64,000 nt of DNA from Pomphorhynchus laevis (lineage: Eukaryota > Acanthocephala > Palaeacanthocephala > Echinorhynchida > Pomphorhynchidae): contig WNNJ02001979.1 of the NCBI GenBank assembly GCA_012934845.2, positions 27,200 through 91,199 on the forward strand, written 5' to 3'. Of the stretch, positions 1 to 13,100 are shown piece after piece. The position numbers and the translations under genes were made by a program. The number at the start of each line of letters is the position of its first letter. Position 1 is the stretch's first letter. The notes under the pieces are model-generated. The model was given only the letters and a program-made list of their open reading frames with translations. It did no database searches and was not told where the DNA came from.

Positions 1-940
1 TTGACCAGGGAAGAATAAATATAGCACTTTTTGTCAAGTAGCTTAAATTTCGATATAATCCAACAGCAGTACGCTGCATGTTATTTTTATCGTCTGCTAC
101 TTTCAGAGTTCCGATGAAATAAAGATTATTTTAACATTTTACAAATATAATCAAAATAACTTCTATCCTCACATTATGGTTAACCTCTAAATTTGATAAT
201 TAACCTATTTCTATTATCACTTCAATCCTCAGTCATCTATGTTTTTTTAATTCAATTTAAATTTAATGTATCATGTATCTCTGTTTTAATGACGCAAATC
301 GGCGCTTTTTGTAAATCCAAATATACGCCAACAACAGTTCGCTACTGTTCAGTATTGGTAAATTTCATCAGCTGATGATCAGATTTCAGCAGGTGATGCG
401 AACGGATAATACATCAGTTCAGTATGTACTTGTCCCCACTGTTCTATTGGGTCTAAGAATAAAGGCAGTAATCTGATATCACATTGTTTCCTTTTTGACC
501 TCCTATATCCGGTCAAACAGTGTATATTACAATATAACAATTTATTCAAAAGCTAAATTGTTGAATAACCTATATCCGGTCGAACATTAAAATTGAAATT
601 TCTTTTCAAACGTTAAACTATGTTACTATTATAATAATAAACTCTCGAAATCAGTGTTTATGCTAACCGATTTATTTGCTTGAAGTAATTTGTGATTAAA
701 AGGGGTATTTAATTTACTATTTAATTTTGAATAATCAAACCGTTTTATAAAAAATCACTCGTGATTTTACTAAAGACTATATTGAAATGGTTATATAAAG
801 TTTGTGAAAATCACAAATGTTGTTACTGACGAATGGAAGACTGCACACATTATGTTGACAAATTCTAACAAGAAACAAAGAGAATTATTTTTTCATTATC
901 TTGGTAAGAAGGTGTACACACTGTCTTATGTTCATTAAGA
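1..940. other. Downstream flank of importin-5, no gene seen
   Basis: AT-rich sequence past the 3' end of the importin-5 gene. Short open frames occur (for example 193-375) but show no recognisable protein feature or codon bias. I see no RNA gene or clear repeat. Confidence 0.5.
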
Positions 941-959
941 ATAAAGAAATTATCTTAGC

Positions 960-965
960 TTTATT
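960..965 (-). terminator. Polyadenylation signal of importin-5
   Basis: On the minus strand a canonical AATAAA hexamer lies about 42 nt after the importin-5 stop codon (1007-1009). It is the first such signal after the stop, so a short 3' UTR is inferred. Confidence 0.6.
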
Positions 966-1006
966 GTAAAATAGCTAAAACAAAATGCATCGGTAACTGC
1001 TTTTGT

Positions 1007-1117
1007 TTAGTTGCTAGAATCACTTTGCCTGTCAATTTCTTGTACAGCATTGTGGAGTGCGAGTTTGCTCGCTTCTGACAACTCTCGGTTACATAATTGA
1101 GACATCTCCGGATTAAT
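1007..1117 (-). CDS. IPO5: Importin-5 exon 17, C-terminus (residues 1063-1098)
   Basis: 111 nt after a gatttag acceptor, phase 0. Reads [15 protein letters not shown] through QSDSSN and stops with TAA. It fits the short C-terminal tail of the family (about 30 residues ending in a helix). An AATAAA follows 42 nt later. Confidence 0.8.
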   Translation of the reverse strand: MNPEMSQLCNRELSEASKLALHNAVQEIDRQSDSSN

Positions 1118-4100
1118 CTAAATCAAAACATTGTTTTTAGTCATAAATTGCTAAAAAAATCTTGTAAACAATAAAATATCCACTATTATTAGAAATTGTA
1201 ATTTAATTTGTTTACGGTTTCATTTAATTTATGATTTTGCTTGAATTAAAGATTTTGTACTTTGTCAATATAGATATTATTATTTGTCAATATTGATATT
1301 ATTCTTCGTCAATATCGATTCACTTTTTTATTCTATTCTTCTCTTAATTTTGATATTATTATTTTAGAATAAAAATCTGAAAAACAAAGAAATTTTCATT
1401 CTTTAAAAAAAATGAAAATCTGAAAATCAATTGGGAAAGTTATTTAAATTAAAAATGCGAGTTATTATTCGCTTAAAATAATTGCACGTTATAGTTAATG
1501 ATTATATAAAGCGACTCACCGTATAGTTCGTATAACTACAGATTCATCACACTCGAAATTTCACTATATATACAGGGTTGATGAGGAACCGCCATCCCAG
1601 GGTCTATCAAAAACGCTTATAATATTACTTGTAATAAAAGAAACTGGGAAGTAGAGCGTTTATTTATTTGCGAAACATTTCGACCGTTTTTGGTCTTCTT
1701 TAGTCGCTAGTGATAAATGCCGGATTTTTACAGTGAGTATAACAAATTATCTGCAATTCCGATCTGGAAGAATTACTAGATCCTACAAAAAATTTATCTC
1801 AGCTTTTTGTCTGGAAGAATTTTAGTATTATTCGAGTTTTGGTATTATCACTTCAAAGTGTCGTTGCTTCGATTGCTGTATTGAGTTCTTTGTTAGAGTG
1901 AGATATTTGCATTACTCTGTGGATTTGCGCTATTATCACTTATTTCCAATTGATGGAACGGATGGTCGATCTGGTTTAGACTTTTGTCCGTCATCCATTG
2001 TCCAATTCATCGTTTTTCCCGTTGTTTACGATTAAACGTGTCATTAATAGTTCCATCTATAATGACAGTCTTCATTGTGTGTGATGGGTTTTCGACAAGT
2101 TGACGAACTGTCTCGTCTGATCAATATTGCAGCTACGTATGCCTTTCGACGGTTGTCAGCTCGAATGTTGTATTGCGTCGAAGTTTGTCCTACGTATTAG
2201 ACTTTACAATCTAGACACACCTTTATATAAATCATGTATCTCGATTTACAGTTGTATTCGCCGTCTATTGTGTATGATAGACGGTATTATTTGATACCTC
2301 TCAAATAATACCCATTATTTGAGAGGTAAACCTGAGTGCTTCGACCATGTCGATGCAATTTCCATATCTTCGGTTTCCACAACGGTGTGATCCATTTCCT
2401 TCAGTGGTTATCGGTGACATGTGTTGTAGCATCCCGTTGAGATTTCCTGAGTTCCGGTATCTTATCAGAGGTTTTTGTATGTTCTGTCTTATTGTCGCAA
2501 GAATCTCTGACAATGCCAAATCGAATGAACATTGGAGCGATGCCGTTTCGCAAATAAATAAACGCTTTACTTCCCAGTAGAGCGTTTATACTACTTTCCA
2601 GTGATATTAGTTATATAACTTTTATATTACTTTTATTAGTTATAAACTTTTTTACCTTAAAAAAGTTTGATATCTAATAAACATACAACCCTGAAGATGA
2701 CGTGCCGTAGTGCCGTCGAAATATTTGATTTTTCTAATCAAATAAATATTCCTGTTTCCTCACTTTCTGGTAATAATTCGGATTGGAAACGAATTTTCTC
2801 TGTTTATACTACTCCCCAGTGATATTAGTTATATATATTTAGTGTTATATATAACTAATTGAATGTTAATTGAAGCATTTAATTAATTACAAATGAAGGA
2901 AATACATAAAGAATTTTTTATTTAACGTTTACAGACAAAGCCTTTTCAATTGTAATTTATGTTTATTGTAAGTTCAAATAGTTGGTTGTAACTTTTATAT
3001 ATGTTATATAACATATAACAAATGTCATATAAATACAATATACATGTTTTTGTTAATATATAAATTAATATCAATGACGGACTACTAGATTATGTAAATA
3101 TTCGTTACCTCTACTTGTTTGATAAGACTTGACATTCTTTTAACCGTATCTCTTTTGAAATCTATTCCATCCTGTATAAAGCAATTAGCGAAAATGCTCA
3201 TTAGAAAAGGCATATTAGAATTGTTTTCCCCGAGCACAATTTTGCTGCCCGATTCCATTAGCATGCACATATAGCCGTAAATGTATTCCGATTCATCGTA
3301 ATCTGCATATGTGGGCAGCCACGTCAACCATATCGGTATCATCTAAACATATTTAAATTATACGTTTTTGAAGATTTCACAATATAAATACACGTCATTT
3401 AAATATGTTTCTTTAAATAAGAAACGTTCAAAAAATAAAATAAAAATCGCGTATAATCTTTCAAAATCAAAATATAGATAATTTCATCTTTAATTAATAA
3501 AATCTATTATTTTATAGTTTATTTTTTTAATACAATTTGTAATGAAATTTGTAAATTACCTAATTTTCTGAAGGTAACTTTCTGAAGATGTTAACAAAGG
3601 TTAGCGAAATGTCAAATAAAAATTTACTTCTTTCTTTGATTCAGCTCCAATAATTCATTATCAATAAATGAATCATCATCGACTATTTGAAATGTTTTCT
3701 TCAAATTATTTATGCACATCTAAATTTATATTCAAAATGCACAAAATCTGTAATTAAATAGAACAAAAGAGATAAAATAGTATGTAAGTAATAACGGGAT
3801 CAAAATGAGACGTTTTTTGATCGATGCTTGATCGACAGTTAATTGACAGTTCCATAATGTTATCTGACATGTCAAATGAAATATAAAATATGATAAGTTA
3901 AAAATGAAGTAAATTTAAATTGTAACAGTTCGTTCTAATTAGTACGTTTATTTAAATTTTGCCTTCTTTTCCTCAACCATGAGAAGTCGAGAGAAGAATT
4001 AATTCACATTTTTATAATCCTGAAAACAAGAATTTCCAATATTTAAATGTATTTAAAAAAGTCGAGTCCACCCAAACTATTTATTAATCGAATATATTTC

Positions 4101-7100
4101 TACGAATTAAGAGTATCAATTTGTAATCATGTACTCTTATTGTAATAAAAAGTGATTAGAGAATTTGAATAAACATTTCATCGTTTATTTGCATAAAAAT
4201 ATTCAAAATATAATACTAGCTGTATTAATTGAAATTCCTCTAACCTTAAAACGGTCTTCTTCGGAAAATGCAGACGACGCCATCGCTTTCGTAATAGCAG
4301 AAATTGCATTTTCGGTGGCTATTTCGTTATCCTCCGATCGGCTATTTGGATCGGATATCAATTGAAGCAAAGGATTTATGCACTTTTGAACAAATGTGAT
4401 GTATTTATCACCACCTACTTGTGCTAATAAACCTATTCCATATGATACAGCTTGTCTAACCTAAACAAACACAAGCGGACCATTTATCAAATATTGCTTA
4501 CTGTTTAATCTAAACCTTCGATCAATTAAAACCTTCGATTGTTCCTTCTATTCACAAGATTCAACTAATTCAATTTATTTCAGTTTTGCATTATTTCTCC
4601 GATTTGAGAAACTAATATAATGATTACAAATCCAGTTTTGCAATAATCCATTTTTTGCTTCGAGTAAAGAGCAAAAACCAAATTAAAAAAATAAAACCAG
4701 ATTGTAAATTACATTTGGCAAAACTTCGATTATCTATTTTACATTATGAAATACGTCAAGGTATTTGCTGCTTGTAAAATCAACTTTACCTTATAACCGC
4801 CTAATCTTATAAGATCAGATTAATGCAGATTTTTAATGTAGATGTGAGATTTTAAATTACCTCCAAATTTCACTCCTCAACTTTAATTTGATACCTTTAA
4901 GTTGTAAGCATGAAGGTAATATATTTAATTACATTCTTATTTAATTATAAAAGGGCTGCATTAAAAAACTAAAAAAATTTGAGCTAAATTATAATATTAC
5001 ATTTTATAATATAAAATCATATTTTATAGCAAAATTATGAAAAAAAATACCTCATTACTTTACTCATATAATAATACGTCTTATAATACGACTTGTTTTG
5101 TCAAATGCTTAATTCATTAAATGGCGAGAGTTTTATCAAAGGCCCATTGGTTGTTTTTCTCAAAATAACCCAATATAGCTTGTAGCATATTATAGAAATG
5201 TTCGTCTTATTATTTGATCTGCCCAATCATAATTCGCGAATTATGATTTGCAAATTATCATTTGATTTGCAACAATCAAAATGTTCAACAAAGTCAGACT
5301 AAGTTCACAAGTCGAAAATCCTTTTTTTGACTAAATTTGGATAGATGCCTTTTTTAAAACGAGGACGGTACCTATATTGATTAAACGTCAATTAGACGGT
5401 ATCTAATTGATTATTATATCAATCAGATCAGATAACTGAGTTTAATTAAATAATTTTTAAGATTTTATACAATTTATATTTATATAACGAAATGGATTAT
5501 TAATAAAATGCGTGTCATTAATTCAAATCAGATCACTTATCTGAGGCTACGTATTTTGGATTATACATAAATTTAAAAATGTTAATATCTAAATCTTAAG
5601 ATTTAGAAGAATTAATTTAAAATAGCAACATTGCGGTTTTTCCTTCAGAAAATTTAATTTTTAATATATCGTTAATTGGTAAATTTAAATATCTTGAATA
5701 ATTAATTAATTGAGTAAATCTAAATCTTGAATAATTACGGAATATTAATGATCATATTAACGAGACGATAAATTTGATTCTTGTGATATATGATATGTTA
5801 TATTTGCTTTAAATGATCAGTAATAAAAATGTCTACTATTAAGAGTCATTTAAAATATTTATGTAATATACTTTATATTTATGTAATTGCATAAGGCAAA
5901 TAACCTCGAATAATATCACAGATTCAAGAACTCCAAAAATGTTGATTTTTAAATATTTGCATTTACCGAAAATACTCACCTCAGGTTCTGGATCGTTGAT
6001 CATATTGTACATTGGGTTTAAAAATATATCTGAATACTTTATTGAGTCAACGCCAGCATATTCGATCAGGTCGTCGAAGCAGCAAAGAACCCATTGTCTT
6101 TCGAACGCTGATCTTTCCTGTGAAATTAATTTTTGAAGACAGGGAAGAAACTCATCGAAAAATGGCAAATAGTGATTCTTCATTATGCGAAAAGATACAT
6201 GGATTATATCTGACAGCTTATTGATGACAATTGATTTTACGTCATTGTCCTGTATTAAAGGCAGCATATGTTAGAAGATTTTAGGCAAATCTTTAAGTAG
6301 TAAAAAACAAATTAGCCACATATTAGATTATAAATATTAGATTAAATAATAAACAATATAGGATTAAAAATGTAACACACTACAAAAGAGCCATGTGCCA
6401 AACTACAATTACAACAGAAAATGTCTATTTAGTGTTTATTTAGTGTTAATATATAAAGCGAATTATTGAAATCGAAAAAGGAACCTTTATTCCGTTCGTA
6501 ATTTCCACCTCAGGCGGACTAGCAAAGGAGGCAAGTGCTTTCATCAAGAGACTAGCAACTCTCGCATCAGTGAGCGATCCATCCTCCTATGGCAAAAGTG
6601 TATGTTCGCTGCGACAACGTGGTGTAGCGCTAACAAAAGCAAACGCCTGGTGTCTGAAATGAGACCTAAAAAATTATTATTAAACTATCCTTTTTTGGGC
6701 CCACTTGCGGGTAACCTCGACTAAAATAAATTTTTCCATTAAAAAAATTATTAAATATTATTAAAATATTATTATAATATTATTATAATCGTTGCTAAGC
6801 AACGATATAAATCTAAAGTACTCGACTAGCAAATTTTATCTATAAAAGAACTCTAAATTATATCTATAAGACAACAATTGGATACAATTGTTGGCTTAAT
6901 TTAAATGATTTCTTTATCCTTTTTGCAGAAAAACGATTTTACACCGATAGGCTACTAATAAAACAGTATAAAAAATCAAATAAAATATTTTATTTTATTT
7001 AGGCTACCAATAAAACAATCAAATGTTCGATTGTTATATTTGAAATGAGTTACGATTGATACAAATTATCTGTGCAAGCAAAACACTAGATGAAGAGTTA

Positions 7101-10100
7101 AATATAGATTTTGCAGAACAAAAAATGAAAGACAAGACAAACAAAAAGAAATTTTTGATTAAATGTTTGTGGAATTGCATTAAAAATTCTTTTATGAGAG
7201 AAATATAATTTTTTTTTAAATTTTAAGTATCGAATTTTTTAAAGTTAACTGCTATCATCATAAGGAAGAATTATACACAATATTTTTACTGTTAAATTAT
7301 TTATAAAGCTGTTAATTGCATTACTTGGCGCAACAGATCAAAAGTGTCAATTGTACATTGTACATTCCGAAGCGAATCAAACGAATATATGTCACACGAA
7401 TTTTAACGAAACTAAAAACTTTTGATCTATAAATATTTTGTACAATTTAATCCTGATGATAGCAGTTTGCTATCGAAGCTTCGATATTTAAAATAAAATA
7501 TCAAATATTAAAATTATCTTTCACGCTCTCTCCACTAACAAATAATAGAAACCAATGAGTGAACAGTCAAATTATAATTTGACTAATTTTGTTTAATTTC
7601 AATTCTACAAAATTTTAATTTTGTAGAATTGAAAGCAATTCATATAGGGATTTGCAAGAATTAATAATTATTAAAGAACGTCAAATTATAATAAAAAAAT
7701 TCTTTTGTTTAATTTCAATTCTACAAAATTTTAATTTTGTAGAATTGAAAGCAATTCATATGGGGATTTGCAAGAATTAATAATTATTAAAGAACGTCAA
7801 ATTATAATAAAAAAATTCTTTTGTTTAATTTCAATTCTACAAAATTTTAATTTTGTAGAATTGAAAGCAATTCATATAGGGATTTGCAAGAATTAATAAT
7901 TATTAAAGAACGTCAAATTATAATAAAAAAATTCTTTTGTTTAATTTCAATTCTACAAAATTTTAATTTTGTAGAATTGAAAGCAATTCATATGGGGATT
8001 TGCAAGAATTAATAATTATTAAAGAACGTCAAATTATAATAAAAAAAATTCTTTTGTTTAATTTCAATTCTACAAAATTTTAATTTTGTAGAATTGAAAG
8101 CAATTCATATAGGGATTTGCAAGAATTAATAAATAATTATTAAAGAACGTCAAATTATAATAAAAAAAATTCTTTTGTTTAATTTCAATTCTACAAAATT
8201 TTAATTTTGTAGAATTGAAAGCAATTCATATAGGGATTTGCAAGAATCAATAAATAATTTTTAAAGAAGCTCGATATAACACTTAAATATCTGAAAAATT
8301 ATTATTTGCGAAAATTCTAATGACTTACAAATCCCAAATCTTATTATCGTATTCTATTGTTATTGCTAATAAAAGACATAATTTAGAAAATGTAAATGTA
8401 ATGTAGATTTACTAAATATGAAATTCTATGACATATTAGTTCTATTTAAATGACAGCTTACATCCTCGTCTTCAGACGAATCGTCATTGGCATTGCTTTC
8501 TTTCGGCTGGAGATATTTGTCCACAATACTCAACAGTGATTTGTTTATTTCTTGAAGATCAGCAGGTGTTAGGGTATTTGGATATACGACTTCCAAAATC
8601 TATGATACCATCGTTTGAAAACAATATTTAATTGTATAACCGATGTACCTTCGTAAGGGACGCCATTAATTGACTACAAACTTCGATGTCGGGTTCAACG
8701 CATATTGCCTGTAACAAAGAGGTCTTCACCGTTTGCCACAATGAATGTAGTTTGTCCGGATTGTGCGCGACACAACTCAATAAGTTCGGAAGCGATTCAG
8801 CAGCGGCAGATCTAACACCTTCAATAAAACATTACGCTTCGCATACATTTTCTTCAGTAAAAAAATTTCTAAAAATGATGTTTTTTACGAAACCATAATT
8901 AGCCAATTTTGATTTCAACGTATTATTTGATCTGCCCAATCATAATTCGCGAATTGTGATTTGCAAATTATCATTTGATTTGCAACAATCAAAATTTTCA
9001 ACAAAGTCAGACTAAGTTCACAAGTCGAAAATCCCTTTTTTAACTTAATTCGGCTAGATGCCTTTTTAAAAAATTGTATATGTTTAATATAATAAATTAT
9101 ATTACGTAATTTGATATTTTTGATTGTAACTTATGGTAGAAAAATAAAATTCATAACAATACAATTTATTAAAGAAACCAGGAAACTATTTCTTTTTTGG
9201 AAAAATAAAGAATAAAGTATACAATAATTTGTTGTATACTATCGAATTGTATATACAAAATACAATTCGATGAAAATCTATTAAAATTATTATATCTTAT
9301 CATGTACTAACTATTCTACACTTCTTTAATAATTAAAGTAATTAATCGGTTCAATCCAGATTCAAGTAATACATTGCAGCCATTACTCTGTATATTGTGT
9401 ATAGCAAGCAAAAAAATCGACTCAACTTTTAAAAATCGCAATCAATTATCTGCATATTCGTTTGCGATTGACAAAATCGCAATCAATGTCAAAAGGTATT
9501 GAATACAAGTATAAACTATCACAGAAATATCACAATATCAAAATTTGCGATCCTCGAAAATAGCGAGTATTTGGAAAAAGTTACTGTCAACTTCTTGAAC
9601 TTGGAACACTTCAAAAGAAGCTATCTCTAGTCAGCGCTACATTGCGAACGAACGATTTTGTCTAGTAAATAGACTATTTACTTTTTGCTTCGGCTCTTTT
9701 TCTAATGCTTTTAATAACAAAATCAGTTAAAAATGTTTTTGAGAAATAGGAACCGAAACCTGAAAACATATCAGTTTCTCTTTTATACATTTATTCATTA
9801 TTCGAATACATTGTCTGTAATTTAACAGTCAAATCATAAAAAATTGTTTAATTTTAATAATAAATTAAATCGATATATAAATACAAATTGTATAAAATTA
9901 TATTCTGTGAAATATAAGGATGTTATCCTGCCATTTGCTTCAATCCCAAACATATGTTTGGAAACTAGTGTACGAATATCGTCACGGATATTTGTACACT
10001 AAATAACTATAAATATATTTATTTAGTAAAAAATACGTAAACGAATTCTTTCTATGTCTTATAGTGGAGAATTATAAATCAACAAAATATTATTAAAATA

Positions 10101-13100
10101 TTAAATTTAAACTATTAAGCAAAAGGTTTTATGGATGGATAATAAATGTTTTGTATTCGAATAAGATACAAGATAAGCAAATAACATTAGAGGATATTAC
10201 GTCATTAGCATTTATATGGTCGCGCTGCTATGTGGAGGAAGATAGCGTATTAATTCCTCCTTTATACTTTTATTCCTTATTGATACTTGGTATAAATATA
10301 AATTGTAAATCTTATATGACTACTATTTCTTATTCGGATACATCGTCTGTTATATATTAGTCGATTAATAAAAAGTGTAATAAAAAAATAAATTATTTAT
10401 GTTTTAACATTAATTTAAAATCAAATTTGCTGTCATCTATTATATTTTTGTCATAAATTGAAGACGATGGGTTAAGATTGAACTCATTGTTATCAGAATA
10501 TTTCTTAAGATAAAAGGTTAAATTACTTAAATATCGTTTTTACAAGAATAAGCAATGTTTTTATGAAAAAATAACGAAACGTCCTTTTTACAAATATTAA
10601 TAATTATAGATAATAATTATCTAATAATATGACTTGATTTATTAATCTATTAATTATTAACTATTTATTATAATTACTAAATCATCAGCGTATAATATTA
10701 ATCTAACATCGGCATATCATCATTAATAATATTTAATAATAACTTATAATTATTTAAATATTTAATTATCTAAGTTTATTTATTAAGCACTGCCGCCAAT
10801 TGGCGATGGGCAAAATAATTGATACAAAAAATATAAGGATAAAAAAAATAAGTAAGCATCAGTCATTAGCGATATTCTTCGTATCAAAGCTTGTCAATTT
10901 CCTTCAGAGAAAGTGCACTCAAATGGTTGCATTTCCATAAATGTAATAACGACTCACATGTAAGATTGTAAAAGCGGCAGATGCAGGAAGGTTTGGGCTC
11001 ATGAATTGCCTTGTTGCTTGAGCAAAATTTGTTATGGTAGCCGTAAATGAAGACACGGATAATCAGTGGTTTTTTGTGGCAACATGGATCTCTCCAATAG
11101 GAGTATTTCATTGCTGGTGTGTTTTGAATATCTGTATCTACATTATTAATCTTTTGATGCCAGTTACTTATATGAAGCCTATACGCTTCCGTCGTTGGCA
11201 ACACGAAACGAAATTTGTAATCCTCATTTAAACAACGTATTCATGTTATTCTTGCTAAACATGATGACGATATTTTTTAGATAGCCCTAATACTTGTTTA
11301 ATATATCGCAATTCGATACTATCTAGTTTGCTCATGTTTTTAGCAGTCAATGCATAAGGACTATAATTATCTAATAATAATTATAATAATTATAGTTTAT
11401 ACAGACAATGAATGACAATACTTTAGAAACACGCGATAATCTGATAATGACATTTTCTGAATAACAACTGTAAATAAAAAGAAAATAATTTCTTACTGTC
11501 AAAGAAATAGAAACGAAGCAGTGGGATCATAAGGTCGACAACTTGATCGATGTATGGATCGAATGCTTCACGTAATTCTCGTGCACAGCACGACAAAAGC
11601 AGACAAGCATTTACTTTATACTCTAAACCAGATGTTCTTATACCAAAGCTTTGCTAAAGGAATAGAGGAATTGAAAATTTAAGATCGCGAAAAGCAATTA
11701 CCTTGTCCCCTAAGGATAGGAATTCCCAGTCGTCCATTTCTTCTTCAAAATGTTTCGTGTCCTCATCAGGAACCAAAGTAATCTGAGGTTTAAACGAAGC
11801 TGCTTTTATAATAGGATCCATAATGAGTGGCAAGTAGCTTGCAAAATCCTTTCCGAGAATCATACAAAGCCGTGACCAAGCCGCCAAAATAAAGGTCAGC
11901 TTTATTATAAAAGAAATAAGGCAATGAATAATGAACAATGTTATTCTTACTTCTATATCATCTGATTGAGAATCAAAGTCAAGTTTAATGCTGACTAGAT
12001 CATCTATCATTGGTTGACAATCGTTTAAAAACTAAAAAAAATACTTTAATATGAAGTTAAAAAGGCGTAAACACTCTATACGATAAAATATACAAATTGA
12101 ATAGTAATTGATACATAGAAGTGAAATAATTACAAAATTAGTAATTAAAATTAATATATTACTAATAGAAACATTGCTAAATTAAGTTCAGTGTTCATTT
12201 CAATTTTTGTCATTGGTAAAGAAATTCACTGTTCTATCTTTTAATCACTAACTTTGAATCATTACAGTTAATTCATGATCTCAGCACTAAATAATAAAAC
12301 GAACCAGCGTATAAATAAAATCACTTTAAAAGCAGTTTTCAAGAATTTAATTAATAATCTAGATCGATACATGGTTTTTATATCAAGATATAAATGTCAC
12401 AGTAATTAGAATTCCATATGAAAAATGCCATATGAAAAAGTCCACTTTTTATAATCAGCATAATTAACAGAATTAGATTAACTAATCTAATCAGGACTAA
12501 TATCATATAGATATAATTATATATAATGCATATGATATGGCATTGCAATTTATAATAAATATAATATGTATAATACAATATGCATTCCTGAAATTACGGT
12601 TTGGAAGATTTATTTATAACAGTAAAGGTCCAAATCCACAAATTCCAAAAAAATCATGTCCGAATCACAATAACTGGCAAATCATAAAGCACTTAATCAC
12701 TTAAAGTATCTAAATTTTTTAGTATATTAATTTATATTCAAGATTTATTTGAATCAATTTATTCATAGCAAAACTCTGCATAGGCCCGTTGTTGGATTAT
12801 AGTATTTTAAAGCACCTGAATAGAAATTGCTATATCGATTAAAGGCATTAAAGATCCATTAAAGATTCATTTATATAACAAAAATACACCGTAATATTGA
12901 AATTATAGCATCTATCAATACAGCTATTGATTGTTACTTTGCAAACATCCTCTATTATATAGATTAAACTTTAATACTTTAATACTTTAATACTATTATA
13001 CTTATTATGTTTTGCACACATCATCTACATTAAAAATGAATATCACTCGTTAAAATAAGTATTAGATTATTAAATTTTAAGAATATTAATTTTCCATTAA

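Noticed and set aside
193-375. 60-codon frame
   Set aside because: Short, AT-rich, no motif; expected by chance.
2301-2580. Overlapping plus and minus frames of 72-77 codons
   Set aside because: Lie inside the 936-bp inverted-repeat element, show no protein similarity and are opposite each other.
5939-6224. Plus-strand frames of 65 and 70 codons
   Set aside because: Antisense to importin-5 exon 14.
8686-8898. 70-codon plus-strand frame
   Set aside because: Antisense to importin-5 exon 12.
12378-12578. 66-codon frame rich in Ile and Tyr
   Set aside because: Low-complexity AT-rich intron; residue content follows base composition.
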